Counted from the first letter of the stretch, positions 1 to 10,900 are shown. The stretch: 64,000 nucleotides of DNA from Paenibacillus farraposensis (GCF_020736845.1 NZ_JAFFQR010000112.1:984911-1048910); one strand, 5' to 3'. The notes: generated by a model not told the origin, from the sequence alone. A program made the numbers and translations.

Positions 1-734
1 GCTAGTCCGCGGATGCTGTCCAGCATGGTAATCGCTCCAACGCCCTCCGAGAGGTCACGCCCCCCGGTGCCAATCGCGTGACTGATCCCGCCGCCCATGC
101 GGTCGATCAGCGTAGTCACTTCTTGAATGCCTGTGCCCGATGCACCGACGATACCGATATTGCCCGCTTTTACCCGATTCGCGAAGGCGAGCGGAACGCC
201 TGATATCACACCTGTACCACAATCAGGGCCCATCACGAGCAACCCTTTGTCATGGGCCTTCCGTTTCAGACTCAACTCTTCTTCTACCGGTACATTATCG
301 CTAAAAATAAAGGCATGCAGTCCGTAATCAAGCGCTTTATCCGCTTCTGCCGCCGCGTATTGGCCGGGTACCGAAATAATCGCCAAGTTGGCATGCGGGT
401 TCTCCTTCAACGCGCGCTCCCACGAGCGTACGCTCTCGGTTGAGGACTGGCTGCTGTTGACAGATTGATCGCTTAAAAAGCTGTCAACGGCAACGAGAAT
501 ATCATCCAGTCCGCTGTGCGTCTCGGTATCGATGACAATGCACATATCGTTGGCCCCGGCCGGCTCCAGCTCATCTGTATACAACCCGGAATTGCACATA
601 ATGTCTTTGTTAGCTGGCGTCCCCATCATGATAGACGCTTGCATCACACCTTCAAGCGCAGAAATATAATTGGTCAAGAGCATCAAATTGACCGAATCTT
701 GATACGAATTTCTTTTAATGATTGTATGCAGCAT
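1..734 (-). CDS. fdrA: FdrA family protein (oxamate carbamoyltransferase-associated), partial
   Basis: Reading the minus strand from an ATG at 734 gives an open frame that runs out of the window. The product starts MLHTIIKRNSYQDSVNLM and contains a glycine-rich IGIVGASGTGIQEV segment and a VMGPDCGTG segment, as in FdrA and succinyl-CoA-synthetase-like proteins. A GAGGTG ribosome binding site lies about 9 bases before the ATG. FdrA proteins accompany the oxamate carbamoyltransferase step that ends allantoin breakdown (oxalurate to oxamate plus carbamoyl phosphate). Its place just after allD in the same direction fits that role. Roughly 245 residues are visible; the C-terminal half lies to the left of the window. 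The identification rests on recognisable motifs and context. Confidence 0.87.
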   Translation of the reverse strand, partial: MLHTIIKRNSYQDSVNLMLLTNYISALEGVMQASIMMGTPANKDIMCNSGLYTDELEPAGANDMCIVIDTETHSGLDDILVAVDSFLSDQSVNSSQSSTESVRSWERALKENPHANLAIISVPGQYAAAEADKALDYGLHAFIFSDNVPVEEELSLKRKAHDKGLLVMGPDCGTGVISGVPLAFANRVKAGNIGIVGASGTGIQEVTTLIDRMGGGISHAIGTGGRDLSEGVGAITMLDSIRGL

Positions 735-791
735 TCCTGGTTCACCTCACTTGTCCGTTTTGATTAATTAACATTTCTTATCATGCAAGTG

Positions 792-1841
792 TTACGTTGC
801 AAAAGGATCTTTATGATCATACGTGTTGTTATGAACGACATCGGATACAAGATAGTCATATACCTCGGCTACAATCTCAATGCCGTTAACTTCGTTCTCC
901 TGCTCGATCAGGTCATAATTCTGTCCCGGATAGAGTACCCGCTCAAAGCCAGGCGCCGGATTAATGCCGTTCAAATCACACATCGTTTTCGAAATATTGT
1001 GCCGGAACGTATCCAAATCGGTAAAAAAGGACGGGTTAATCACAATATGAAGCTGGCCCAGATTGCGGCCTTCGGTCAGGTCGTGGTACATAGAGCTGAC
1101 CTGATTGCCGAACGGTAAACCAAGAAGGATGCCGGACAGCACATCGACCATCATCATCAAGCCGTACCCCTTTGGCCCTGAAATCGGAAGCAGTGCGTGC
1201 ACTTTAAACGGGTCATCCGTCCTTACGCCCCGTTCATCCACCGCCCACGTATCCGGAATCGGCTCGTGCTTTGAACGGGCATGCAAAATCTTTCCCCATG
1301 CCTGGACGGTAGTCGCCATGTCGAAGGTAATGAGTGCATTGCCTTCTCCTGGTGCGGCGAAGGCAATCGGATTCGTGCCGTAATAAGGCTCGGCCCCGCC
1401 GAAAGGCACGACCATCGGGTCGGATTGGCAGACTGAAATGCCAATTAGCCCTTCCCGTGCCGCTTGCTGCACATAGTAAGATAGGGAGCCGCTGTGCCCG
1501 ATACGTCTTACCCCGACTACGGAGACACCATTTTCCTTGGCGATATTCACTGCCTCTTGCATCGCCTGCTTGGCCGCCACATGCCCGGCTCCGTTATCCC
1601 CGTCGAAGACGGCGGAGCATGGTCCTGTCTTCTCGAACACAAAACGGGGATTTACGTTCGTTCCGCCTTTCACAATGCGCTCCGCATAATATTCGACACG
1701 CATGGCCCCATGCGAGTGAAGACCGCGGGCATCGGCATGAACGAGCACGTCCGCCACCACATCCGCATGGTCGGCAGACAATCCGGCGCGGGACAATTTT
1801 GTTTGGATAAGCTCATGCAGTTCTCGTTTGGTTACTCTCAT
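792..1841 (-). CDS. allD: Ureidoglycolate dehydrogenase
   Basis: The 349-aa product matches the AllD branch of the malate/L-lactate (Ldh2) dehydrogenase family over its full length. Recognisable blocks are ADARGLHSHGAMRVEYYAER near residue 37, QSDPMVVPFGGAEPYYGTNP in the middle, and GPKGYGLMMMVDVLSG in the C-terminal third. AllD oxidises ureidoglycolate to oxalurate with NAD(P) in the cytoplasm. A GAGGGG ribosome binding site precedes the ATG. It lies between allE and fdrA in one minus-strand run, so it is probably cotranscribed with them. The length is typical for the family and no lesion is seen. Confidence 0.95.
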   Translation of the reverse strand: MRVTKRELHELIQTKLSRAGLSADHADVVADVLVHADARGLHSHGAMRVEYYAERIVKGGTNVNPRFVFEKTGPCSAVFDGDNGAGHVAAKQAMQEAVNIAKENGVSVVGVRRIGHSGSLSYYVQQAAREGLIGISVCQSDPMVVPFGGAEPYYGTNPIAFAAPGEGNALITFDMATTVQAWGKILHARSKHEPIPDTWAVDERGVRTDDPFKVHALLPISGPKGYGLMMMVDVLSGILLGLPFGNQVSSMYHDLTEGRNLGQLHIVINPSFFTDLDTFRHNISKTMCDLNGINPAPGFERVLYPGQNYDLIEQENEVNGIEIVAEVYDYLVSDVVHNNTYDHKDPFAT

Positions 1842-1918
1842 GTCTATCCCCTCTTTGCACGTATTCCACCCTCTGCTGCCGATTCGGACGGCAACAGAAG
1901 GCAGTCAATTCCTGTCCT

Positions 1919-2686
1919 TTATAGGGAGGCATCCCGATTGCAATCTTTGGAATACAAGTAGGCGAATGGCTCTCTGCCTACAGCGTAGGTCGCTTGCGGC
2001 ACATAAGGTCCCATATACAGGTAATCTCCTTTTTTAATCGGAATCCACTCATTGTCCAGATTGTAGACGCCTTCACCGGACAGCATAATCGCCCCATGCT
2101 CCTGATAATGCGTCTCCACGAACGGATGACAGCCGCCGGGTTCAAACGACAGAATATGAAAATTCATATCAAATGCATGATCAGTTGGAAGTAAATCCTT
2201 CAGCTTTACATTCGTCATGCCGTCATAATCGATCTGCTCAAGATCGTGCACGTTCCCTGAAACAATCCATGGCGAGGAGTCTTTTCCTTCAAGCGGCGTA
2301 TATTTCTGCTTGTACAAAAACAACCGGGTATCTTCAGCCTGCTCGTTCTTCAAGTACAGCTTTACGCCTGGCGGACAATACAAGTACCCGCCTTCCTGCA
2401 GCAAGTATGATTCTTCATCCGCAGAAGCCTTCACCCGCCCTTCCATACAGTACACGAATGTTTCCACGCCAGCTTCACCGAAGCCTTGCACGTTCTTGCC
2501 GCCCTCGTGCATCGTCACCACATAATCGACGAATTTGGCGCCTAGACGCGGAGAAGCCAGTATCGTCAAATCGCATTGTTCAAAGCCAGGCACAATATTT
2601 TTAACCAAACCCTCCGGCGGAATTAAGGCGAAGTTGCCACGCTTGATAATGGAACGGCTCGATAACAAATCTTTTGGATAACCCAT
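1919..2686 (-). CDS. allE: (S)-ureidoglycine aminohydrolase
   Basis: This is a bicupin protein of 255 aa beginning MGYPKDLLSSRSIIKRGNFA. It carries two cupin halves, seen as GVETFVYCMEGRVKA and the later HPFVETHYQEHGAIMLSGEG with metal-ligand His/Glu/Gln positions. AllE converts ureidoglycine to ureidoglycolate and ammonia, between AllC and AllD in the pathway. A GTG nine bases upstream (2695) would sit one base from the AGGAG ribosome binding site, so the ATG at 2686 (about 10 bases spacing) is the better start. It is in line with allC and allD in the same orientation. Confidence 0.93.
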   Translation of the reverse strand: MGYPKDLLSSRSIIKRGNFALIPPEGLVKNIVPGFEQCDLTILASPRLGAKFVDYVVTMHEGGKNVQGFGEAGVETFVYCMEGRVKASADEESYLLQEGGYLYCPPGVKLYLKNEQAEDTRLFLYKQKYTPLEGKDSSPWIVSGNVHDLEQIDYDGMTNVKLKDLLPTDHAFDMNFHILSFEPGGCHPFVETHYQEHGAIMLSGEGVYNLDNEWIPIKKGDYLYMGPYVPQATYAVGREPFAYLYSKDCNRDASL

Positions 2687-2764
2687 GTTACACACTCTCC
2701 TTTTTTTAATGAACCTGATTCCAGGACGGATTGTACAATCGCAGATGTTGAAAACCGGGAAACT

Positions 2765-4003
2765 TTAAGATAACTGAGGCTTCTTCTTCATATTGGTCAG
2801 CAGCATTACCGCCGCCCCGATGACAATGATGATCGTCGCCAGATAGAAGCCCAATACCTTGCTGCCCGTCGCATCAGATATGAGACCGGTGACGAAGGGA
2901 GCAACAACAGATGAAATCATGCCGAAGAAGTTGAAGAAACCAAATGTTGCCCCTACCCCTTGCTTTGGCGCGATATCCGCTACATACGAGATTAAGACAG
3001 GCTCGACGGCAAGCTTGCCAAGAAAGCCGTACAGCACAAGGCAGACGATAAGCAAGGTGTTCGTATTTACCGAAACAGTCAAATATAACATTGTCGCAGC
3101 CAGCAGTTCCAAAATGATAATAAACGTAATCTTCTTGTGCATAAACTTGTCGGACAGCCGGCTGAATAGCAGGGCTCCAGGTATGGCGCTGAAGGCAACC
3201 AATGCCGCTGCAAAGCCGATGGCTGACCCTTGAAAGCCCCGTTCATTCTGTAAATAAGATGGAAGCCAGGTCACGATCATGTAATATCCGTAGCAGGTCG
3301 CAAAATAAAGTACATAGGAGGCAATCATCTTCGGATCGGCTAGCAGCCGTCTCCATGTTGAATTATCTTTAGCCCCCTCTTCCGTGTCCTCCACAGCCGT
3401 TTTTGACGGCGCCGCGGTCTTCCTGATATTCTTGGCGAACACCAGCATTAGGCTGAAGGCCAGACCTGCCGTAATAAAAAGCAGCACCCGCCAATTCCAG
3501 CCGGCATCCTTCACAAGAAAGCTCGAGCCAATGAGACCTATGGCCATGCCAATGGCGGAACCGCTGTTAATGATGGCCGTGGAAATGCCACGCTTCTCCT
3601 TGGGGATTGTCTCCGACGAGAGAGAATATGCTGGACCGTAATAAGTACCTTGTCCCAGTCCCGTGACGAAGCTCGCTACCAGAATGAACATGAGCGAAGT
3701 GGAGAACCCGACGAGCAGAGCCCCGGCGGTGAACAGGATGAAACCCGGTATGATAATCGACTTCCGTCCGAACCTATCCGCCAGCAGTCCTGACGGAATT
3801 TGCATCATCGTATAGGCAAAGAAAAATACACTGAAGATGAGACCCATACTCGCATCTGATGTCACATTCAAATCTCGTTCAATTTCGGGAAGAATCGGAT
3901 TCAAGATCGTGCGATAAATCCATATTACTGTCCATCCAAGACAAAGCATGACGATGACTTTTTTCCAATATTCCGACTTTCCCTGTTGGCCTGCGTCCCT
4001 CAC
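2765..4003 (-). CDS. MFS transporter of the purine-degradation cluster
   Basis: This 12-segment major facilitator protein (about 412 aa) has the classic loop motif LLADRFGRKSIIIPGF after helix 2 and a second RLSDKFMHKK loop in the C-terminal half. It lies between allC and allE in the same direction, so it probably imports allantoate, ureidoglycolate or a related ureide; the substrate is inference from context. The open frame extends upstream into the end of allC, but a GAGGAG site sits about 10 bases before a GTG at 4003 (VRDAGQQGKSEYW), which removes the overlap and is the preferred start. The family resembles anion:cation symporter-type MFS carriers. Confidence 0.85.
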   Translation of the reverse strand: MRDAGQQGKSEYWKKVIVMLCLGWTVIWIYRTILNPILPEIERDLNVTSDASMGLIFSVFFFAYTMMQIPSGLLADRFGRKSIIIPGFILFTAGALLVGFSTSLMFILVASFVTGLGQGTYYGPAYSLSSETIPKEKRGISTAIINSGSAIGMAIGLIGSSFLVKDAGWNWRVLLFITAGLAFSLMLVFAKNIRKTAAPSKTAVEDTEEGAKDNSTWRRLLADPKMIASYVLYFATCYGYYMIVTWLPSYLQNERGFQGSAIGFAAALVAFSAIPGALLFSRLSDKFMHKKITFIIILELLAATMLYLTVSVNTNTLLIVCLVLYGFLGKLAVEPVLISYVADIAPKQGVGATFGFFNFFGMISSVVAPFVTGLISDATGSKVLGFYLATIIIVIGAAVMLLTNMKKKPQLS

Positions 4004-4067
4004 ATTTCCCACTCTCCTCAGCGCAGATTGATTTGTGCTTGCCTGCTTGTCCTGTTTTTCACTGCAA

Positions 4068-5300
4068 TCATGCTTGATACGCCAGTTCATACAGCGCATG
4101 GGTCAAAGCTTGAATCCCGTCTGCAAGATGTTCCGGGCGGGTATACTCTTCCGGATTGTGGCTGATTCCATTACGGCTTGGAACGAACAGCATCGCCGTA
4201 GGCACAAACTTCGCCATAATCTGAGAATCATGACCTGCTCCGCTATGCATCAGCTTGAACGGAATGTTATATTCCTTACATTGCCGTTGCAATACGTCGA
4301 TCATCCGACTATCCATCGGGACAGGGTCCTCATCCATCCACATGTCTATCTTCAATTCCACCCCGCTTGTGCTGGCGGTGAGCTGCATCAACTCTGTCAC
4401 CTCGTCCGTGAATCGGATCAGCTCCGCTTTGTCCGTATGCCGAATATCGAGGGTGAACAACGCTTTGCCCGGCACGACATTCACCACGTTCGGCTTCACT
4501 TCGATCTTGCCGACCGTTGTCACCAGCGGATCGCCATGCGCTTGTGCCAGGTCCAGAATTTGTTTAATCATCCGGCTCGCTGCATGAACGGCATCTTTGC
4601 GGTATCCCATCGGCGTCGTGCCAGCATGATTCGCTTCTCCCGCGATCTCGACTGTAAAGCGCCGCTGGCCAACAATGCTGTGGACGACACCGACTGACAG
4701 GCCTTCGTGCTCCAAGACGCTGCCTTGCTCGATATGTAACTCGACAAAGGCTGTAATATCGGTGCGCGGCTCCGCCAGCTCATCGCGAAAACGAAATCCC
4801 GCTTGCTCCATCGCTTTCGGAAACGGAAGGCCATTGAAATCCGCAATGTCCTGAACATCCTCCTTTTTTGCTACACCGGCAAGGTTTTTACTGCCCCAGA
4901 AGGCATAAGGAAAGCGGCTGCCTTCTTCTTCTGCGAACGATACCACCTCCAAAGTACGAAGTGGTTGACCATACTGCTGATTCAAAGTCCGCATCGCCAT
5001 CAAAGCGGCGATAATGCCATATTGCCCGTCATACTTTCCGCCATTGCGAACCGTGTCTACATGAGAACCGCTCATAATCGTTTGTTCAGGGTATTGGCTT
5101 CCTTCCAGCCGCCCGTACAAGTTGCCGATCTCATCGTAATAAGTGCTGAACCCTGCCTCTTGCATATACTGCTCCAGTGCTTCCTGTGCAGCCGTCCACT
5201 CCTTGGAATACAGCAGGCGCGAGACGCCACCAGCCGGGTCATGGCCGAATTGGCTCAACCACTCGACAAGGCGAACGGTTTCCGTTTGGATCTTATCCAT
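4068..5300 (-). CDS. allC: Allantoate amidohydrolase (M20 family)
   Basis: The 410-aa product is a Zn/Mn-dependent M20 amidase. The first metal motif SGSHVDTVRNGGKYDG (H80, D82, D91) is followed by the FAEEEGSRFP catalytic glutamates near residue 126 and the AGHDSQ segment near the C-terminus. The NHAGTTPMGYRKDA dimerisation-domain segment is typical of allantoate amidohydrolase and N-carbamoyl amino acid hydrolases. Placement beside allE and allD favours allantoate as substrate (yielding ureidoglycine, CO2 and ammonia). An AAAGGAT ribosome binding site precedes the ATG. It is the first gene of the apparent all operon. Confidence 0.92.
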   Translation of the reverse strand: MDKIQTETVRLVEWLSQFGHDPAGGVSRLLYSKEWTAAQEALEQYMQEAGFSTYYDEIGNLYGRLEGSQYPEQTIMSGSHVDTVRNGGKYDGQYGIIAALMAMRTLNQQYGQPLRTLEVVSFAEEEGSRFPYAFWGSKNLAGVAKKEDVQDIADFNGLPFPKAMEQAGFRFRDELAEPRTDITAFVELHIEQGSVLEHEGLSVGVVHSIVGQRRFTVEIAGEANHAGTTPMGYRKDAVHAASRMIKQILDLAQAHGDPLVTTVGKIEVKPNVVNVVPGKALFTLDIRHTDKAELIRFTDEVTELMQLTASTSGVELKIDMWMDEDPVPMDSRMIDVLQRQCKEYNIPFKLMHSGAGHDSQIMAKFVPTAMLFVPSRNGISHNPEEYTRPEHLADGIQALTHALYELAYQA

Positions 5301-5379
5301 GATCTTATCTATCCTTTCTGTTAGATATGCGCGTTTCCCGAACGGAATAATTGGTTTTTTGCTTATCCGCGGCGCAACT

Positions 5380-5459
5380 TTTTAGAGGTTGTTCAAACAA
5401 TCCACTTTTGATTGCAAAGCACGAAGCAGGAAGTGACCTTTTTGAACTCGCACTTTTTA
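5380..5459. repeat. Imperfect inverted-repeat element in the all upstream region
   Basis: Two 18-base arms, 5390-5407 and 5431-5448, are imperfect reverse complements (TGTTCAAACAATCCACTT and AAGTGACCTTTTTGAACT). The segment is flanked by TTTTTAGAGG and CACTTTTTAAGG. It looks like a small dispersed element or MITE of the kind found in Paenibacillus intergenic regions, but only one copy occurs here, so this is inference. Confidence 0.4.
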
Positions 5460-5485
5460 AGGCCATTTTTTGCTTGCACATTAAT

Positions 5486-5499
5486 TGTAAACGCTTAAA
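5486..5499. promoter_or_regulatory. Weak cre-like site between pucR and allC
   Basis: TGTAAACGCTTAAA matches the CcpA cre consensus (TGWNANCGNTNWCA) at all but one position (A instead of C near the end). It lies about 190 bases upstream of allC and downstream of pucR. A role in carbon control of the all operon is possible but unproven. Confidence 0.3.
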
Positions 5500-5569
5500 A
5501 AGGGGATGACATCGAGGCATCCCGATAAAAAGAGCCCTGTCTTTTTATCCATATCGGATAAATGGACAA

Positions 5570-5600
5570 CAAAAAAGCTCCGTTTCACGGGAGCTTCTTT
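5570..5600 (-). terminator. Rho-independent terminator after pucR
   Basis: On the minus strand a stem AAGCTCC / GGAGCTT with a short loop is followed by TTTTTTG. It lies about 45 bases past the pucR stop and separates pucR from the all operon. The rest of 5301-5642 holds only the inverted-repeat element and the weak cre-like site. Confidence 0.8.
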
Positions 5601-5642
5601 CCCCTCATGAAGCGGAGCTTTAATAGAAAAGCCATATTCTAC

Positions 5643-7337
5643 TCACACGTTTGCATGATCTAAATGCCAAATGACAGGATTATCGCCAATCAAGACGAGA
5701 ATTTTCAAGCCGACTTGCACAGACAGTACCTCGTCCGGATCTTCCAGATCAATGCCTGTAATTTCCTTGATGCGCTCAATCCGGTAAGTCACTGTCTTAT
5801 AATGGACGTACAGCTCCTCGGCTGTTTTAGCGCCGTTTTGATGATGCTGCAAAAAAGTTTGCAGCGTTTTGATTAAATCCTCCCTGTTCGGCTGCTTGTA
5901 GGCAAGCAATTTTTTTAACGAAGGCGGAATGAATTTCGCCAACTCTCCGGTGTCCTCAATTTGACATAGCAGACGGTATATACCCAAATCCGAAAAGGCT
6001 GCGATTGCGGAACTGCCATTCATCAACGTCCCAAGCTGCAAAGCGTCCTGGGCTTCCTTATAGCTGCGGGGCAGCTCTGTTATCGAATGGGCTGCATTCC
6101 CGATGCCGACCTGCAAATTGAGATGCTGAAAGCTTTTGTAAAACTTTTTCTGAATGCTCTCGGCTGCTTTCTTGATTTTGCGCACACAGGCTGATTTGTC
6201 TTCTTGATCGCTTTCCACATTCCACAAAACAATGAGTTGATCGCTCCGGACCCGGATGGTGCCTTCCGGAATCTGCCGATGAATGAATTCATACAGCTTA
6301 CGCTGATATGGATTATGTAGTTCATACAGATCGGTCTTCATCGCATCGTATCCATCTGCGGCCCGCAAGCGGAACAGCACGACGACATAGATCTTGTTCA
6401 AATCCCAGCCAATCAGATTGGCCCGTTGATATACGCTCTGCAGTGATTCTATTTTGGCATGCAGCAGATCATCAATTAAGTCATCTTTGAATTTCATTTC
6501 GACTTCAGCTACAGCATATTGCTTGACGAGATCAAGCGACAAGGAAGTGGCCGCGTTCTCAATCGCAATGAAATCAAGTGCCTCTACCGCCTTGTATGTT
6601 TCATGAATAACGAGATGAATCTTGATATGATTCATGGTTTCAACCGGAATGACAAAATGGTTGCATATTCGACCGTCCCAATCCGGATAGCTCACGCGCT
6701 GCCGATAAAAAGGGAACTCCGTATCCATCCGGGCAGCATCCGCTTCCTCGTGTTCCAGCACTTCAAACTGCACCAAATGAGGATCGGTTGACGAAATGGA
6801 ATGGAAGTTCCGATCATATAAAGTCACTGGATTGCCAATCAGCTTTCTTAGGGAGGCAATAATATGTTCCGAGCCTTTATTGGCAAGTGTAAGCGCAATA
6901 AATTTGTCATGGGCTTCCTTAAAGTATTTGAGCTTTACCACCTGGTTGTTAAAAAGGGCTTCCATCACCGGATATATGATCTCTCGGTAAGGGACCTGTT
7001 TCGGAATCTGAATAACAGGCAAATGGAGCGTCTCCGACGCTTCGATGATGCCGGCAGGAATATCGTGGACAAATCTCCCAGTTTTTATAATTAATGCGCT
7101 TGCTTGTTTTTTGGATAACTGGGCCATAAAAGCTTTCTGTTCGCTGACATTGTAGGATTGCAGCGGGTACAGACTGCTCAGCAACAATTCTCCCCCGCTA
7201 ATCCACTCGGCAATATCCGGCGCCTCTATGATTGTCACTCCGCGGATCGGATTGTTCAGACCCTGCTTGCCACTGATGACGAACGCTTGCTTTAGTGTAT
7301 CGATTAGAAACAAATCCTTTACCTTAAATTCCATCAT
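5643..7337 (-). CDS. pucR: PucR family transcriptional regulator
   Basis: The 564-aa product has the PucR architecture: an N-terminal purine-catabolism regulator domain (about residues 5-130, including GVTIIEAPDIAEWISGGELL), a central GGDEF-like region, and a C-terminal PucR-type helix-turn-helix (LYVHYKTVTYRIERIKEITG, about residues 505-540). Such proteins control purine and ureide catabolism genes, and this one lies immediately upstream of the all operon in the same orientation. A TTG at 7391 is an alternative start, but ATG at 7337 follows a GGGAG site by 6 bases and gives the usual short lead into the PucR domain. Confidence 0.88.
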   Translation of the reverse strand: MMEFKVKDLFLIDTLKQAFVISGKQGLNNPIRGVTIIEAPDIAEWISGGELLLSSLYPLQSYNVSEQKAFMAQLSKKQASALIIKTGRFVHDIPAGIIEASETLHLPVIQIPKQVPYREIIYPVMEALFNNQVVKLKYFKEAHDKFIALTLANKGSEHIIASLRKLIGNPVTLYDRNFHSISSTDPHLVQFEVLEHEEADAARMDTEFPFYRQRVSYPDWDGRICNHFVIPVETMNHIKIHLVIHETYKAVEALDFIAIENAATSLSLDLVKQYAVAEVEMKFKDDLIDDLLHAKIESLQSVYQRANLIGWDLNKIYVVVLFRLRAADGYDAMKTDLYELHNPYQRKLYEFIHRQIPEGTIRVRSDQLIVLWNVESDQEDKSACVRKIKKAAESIQKKFYKSFQHLNLQVGIGNAAHSITELPRSYKEAQDALQLGTLMNGSSAIAAFSDLGIYRLLCQIEDTGELAKFIPPSLKKLLAYKQPNREDLIKTLQTFLQHHQNGAKTAEELYVHYKTVTYRIERIKEITGIDLEDPDEVLSVQVGLKILVLIGDNPVIWHLDHANV

Positions 7338-7627
7338 TTCCGGCTCCCATCGATATAGAAGTTGATTAGTCGAGGAAAGAAACAAGCCCAATCTCTTATT
7401 TCCTTGGTATCTATTAGTACGTGTCTTCGATCAAAATTCACCTCCTGTTTCCACTGCTAATTCTTAGGAAATTTTCTATCATAATAATACTGTAATCGTT
7501 TTACTATCTCCAAATCTATCTTTAGAGTTTTAAATAGTACAGAATGAAAAAGCTATATATACGAAAATAAAACGCAATTAATTACCATGATACCTGCTAT
7601 AATTCAATTCGGATTCAAGCGAAACCA

Positions 7628-7668
7628 AATAGCCAGTCGCCGATTGGTTTCCGATGACTGGCCGCTTA
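7628..7668 (-). terminator. Hairpin downstream of the LysR remnant
   Basis: GCCAGTC at 7632-7638 pairs with GACTGGC at 7656-7662, with further inner pairing. It is followed on the minus strand by TATTTGG, so the U-tract is weak. Apart from this, 7338-7687 shows no gene; the AT-rich stretch 7440-7600 probably carries the pucR promoter. Confidence 0.45.
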
Positions 7669-7687
7669 AGCGTGCATAGCGGTTTCA

Positions 7688-7912
7688 TCACTGTATTTGC
7701 CAGGAGTATTCAAATAGTATAAGAATCAAATGAAATGCATGCAGTCTATCCTTTGGAGAAACAATTATTTCGGGTACGATGGAATATCCCAGTCCGTGGC
7801 GAACCATTTCCTTGCAGGTTTCATAGCTGTCTACCTTTATAGAAAAAGGTGGCGGCATGACTAGTCTTTCACTCCACCACACCTGAACGGATTCGTTGGA
7901 CGAGAAATACAT
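7688..7912 (-). pseudogene. LysR-type regulator C-terminal remnant
   Basis: The 74-residue frame contains PFSIKVDSYETCKEMVRHGL followed by GYSIVPEI, which is the end of a LysR substrate-binding domain (the VDSxxTxxxMVxxGLGxxxxP pattern). No helix-turn-helix half is present upstream; the preceding 85 bases contain stops and then the next gene ends. It is therefore a truncated remnant and not a working regulator. Confidence 0.7.
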
Positions 7913-7997
7913 GTGACCGGAAAACGGACCAGGGAATGATCTTCATAGCCCGTTTTTCGTGTTAAGATTTATGAAAATTCGTCTGTATTTCTCCCGG

Positions 7998-10900
7998 TTA
8001 GTGAGGGACAAATGAGCTGAAATCGTCCCGACTGGACTGGTCTGCATGATAAAACACAATATCTCCATCCTGTAAATGAAAGGTATGACCGTACGGGTCT
8101 TGTATCTCTCTGCGGTAGCCCTCCAAATGCCATTGGTTCAGTAGCGGGCCATCAATATATTGCAAATGTGGGTGCCCAGTGTCTCCCTGACGAAGCGACT
8201 CCAGATTAAAGCGAACCACGATGTAGCCTGTTTTCTTGAATATATTTGCGTGTTCGTTCAGCACCCGGTGACGGCTTTCATTACGTAAATTCGTCCCTTT
8301 GGTGACCACATACACATCGGCAGGCAGACTATATTCACCATACCAGCGCTGAATCGCTGCATTCGCGCGATCGACATCCACACCCTCCGGCAGATTTGTC
8401 TTCGGGCCGATCAAGGTTCGCACAGCTGAGGGCAGCACCAGCCAATCGTAGCGGCCGATCCATGTTTTTTTACGTGTGATGCGCTGGGCATACAGCGCTA
8501 TATAACGTTCCAGCGTCAACTGGCTCCGCTGTGTTTCGCTCAGTTCATACTTGTACTTGTAGGCGGCTGTATCCTGCATTTCGTCTGACGGTACGTTGCG
8601 CAGTCGCTCATTCAGAATAACATACCGCTTCTCTCGATCCTCTGCCGATCCCAACCGAATAAATTTGCGGCTTCCCGCATGTGTATATAGATCCACTTCT
8701 TCCCGCTGGCGGCCATCCCTGCTTACCCAATAAAACGATGGCGTGATGCGGATGCCATCCTTGGCGCCGAACATATTGCCTTTGGTTTTGAGATCAAACT
8801 TAAAATGGTAGCCTGTTTTGACTGCCACATTTCGGTATCCTTCATACGGATGACTGCCAGGACGTATAGGCAGAGTAAAAGGCTCCGGATTCCCTCTTGG
8901 CAATCCGTCGATGCTGCCTAGCCCTGTCCAATAGGACAAGCCGCTATGCACCGGGCTTCCCTTGTGCTGACGGAATACCCGCTCCCAATGATAATCGGCA
9001 ATATCGGTGATATGAAAATCATACATCCGTCCGATGACCTCAATATTGACCACATCATTGGCAACATGATGGGCAAGGTCTTTATTGGCATGGCGCTGTT
9101 CGGTGAACCCGTCCGGTGCGTTTTCAGCAATAGTACGAAAATCCACTGTATAGTTGCCTTCATCCACCCATACGGGCAAATAAAAGTCTGCGTCCAGCTG
9201 TAGCACCGGGATGTCGATCCAGGTTCCCCGTGCATAGAATTGTGTTTTTCCTTGGTTATACACGTCAAACGGGAACCGTACCTGCTTGGTTCGCACATAC
9301 TTGGCATATTCCCGATCCCCATAGCCGGGAATATTTAAATGCGGACCAGCCGTTGAAATGCTCACTCGGAAGGGACGCTCCAAAATAAGCGCCGACCGCC
9401 CCTTCGTAGGCTTGGTTTTTTGATTATGCGCAGCATCGTCTGACACACGAGACAGATTTACTACAGGAGTATGAACAGTCACTGTGTTGATCCCCTGTAT
9501 CGTAAACGTCTTATCCGCACCGCCACGAATATTCCCTTTAAGAATTGCGAAGGTAATGTCACCGCTACTAACCGTGTTGGCCTTATTGATCTTGTGCTTA
9601 TCAATCACGTGCCCCGGATTGTAAAGGACATCCGGCCCAATGGTCCCGGAAGTGGGAATAACACCCGGCTTTGGACCATTCACCTTCACACGCTCCGGAT
9701 TCATAATGATCCTGTTCTCGAAGATCAGCGTATCGTTCTCCACTTCAATTTCCTTAACAGCTCCTTCTGCCTTGGATTGTAGCGCACTGCGTTCGTCAGG
9801 TACACTCGGCTTGCTGCTGCCCCCGTTCTTGCTGCGACTACCTGCATCCACTGTTCCCGGTGCAGGAGGCGGATAAAAGTTGCCCTCAGTCACTGCAATA
9901 TAGGAAGGCGGGGTATAGAATTTCGGACGAAGGGTGATCGCTTCGTTAGGTAACGAATAATTTCGGAGCGTTGCCTGTTGGATACCGTACACCTCCAAAT
10001 TATCTATCGTCCAATAAGAGTAAGGACGGACGATTTTGTAGGTATAGGTTTTTTTCACCGTTTCATTCCGCCGGGATTTTTCCTTGGGCCGCCAGGTCAA
10101 CCGATATTCCCGTTTTAGGTTCACCGTATATGTACACTGACCCGTCATGTTCACAAACTTATGCTGAAAAAGGTATCTCTTGGCCTGCACCTGACCATAC
10201 AAGCTCTCAGATGTAGGAATACCTTTGGACACGTCAAATTGTTCCCGACCACGCTGATCTGCTTTAATAACAGCAGATACTGTCGGTTCCAGATCGGCAG
10301 TCTCCAAGCGCAAGCCAGGAACGGGTCGGGAGCAGACAACACCTTTTGGCGGCTGTTCCTCATCTTCGCAATCTGTGGGCACTCCCTCTTGGCTTTCCCC
10401 GGGCTTCGGGCAGCCCTGACCTTCTTTGTAATACAAATAAGCGGTAAACTGCCCAAAAGAACCGTCATAGGTGAATCCGGGGACAATTCCCGGCAAAATA
10501 TCTCCGCTCGGCGGTTTGCCTGTCGTGCTTTTTTTATAGCCCACATACTCATATTTTGAATGGGTTGGTGGGGTGAATTCATACGCTTGATCAGGTTTCA
10601 GTTCATCCTCAATTGGTGTAAATACGTTGTTAAGAGACTTTCCATCAGTTGTAAAATGCTTGACGATCAGGTTGCTCTCTAGTTCGATCTTGAACAGGAT
10701 GGGCTGGTAGATGCGGTATGCTTCAACATTAGCAGCACAATTCGGACAGGATTCTAATTTTATATCCCTAGGCCTCTCAGCATTTAGTCTTATATTTACC
10801 GAAATAGGAATTACAGTACTGTCAGTCCCCAAACCTTTTTTTTGAAAAGGTTGTATATCAGAATCCTTAGTCCCTCCTTTTGGCCCCCCACTTATTGAAC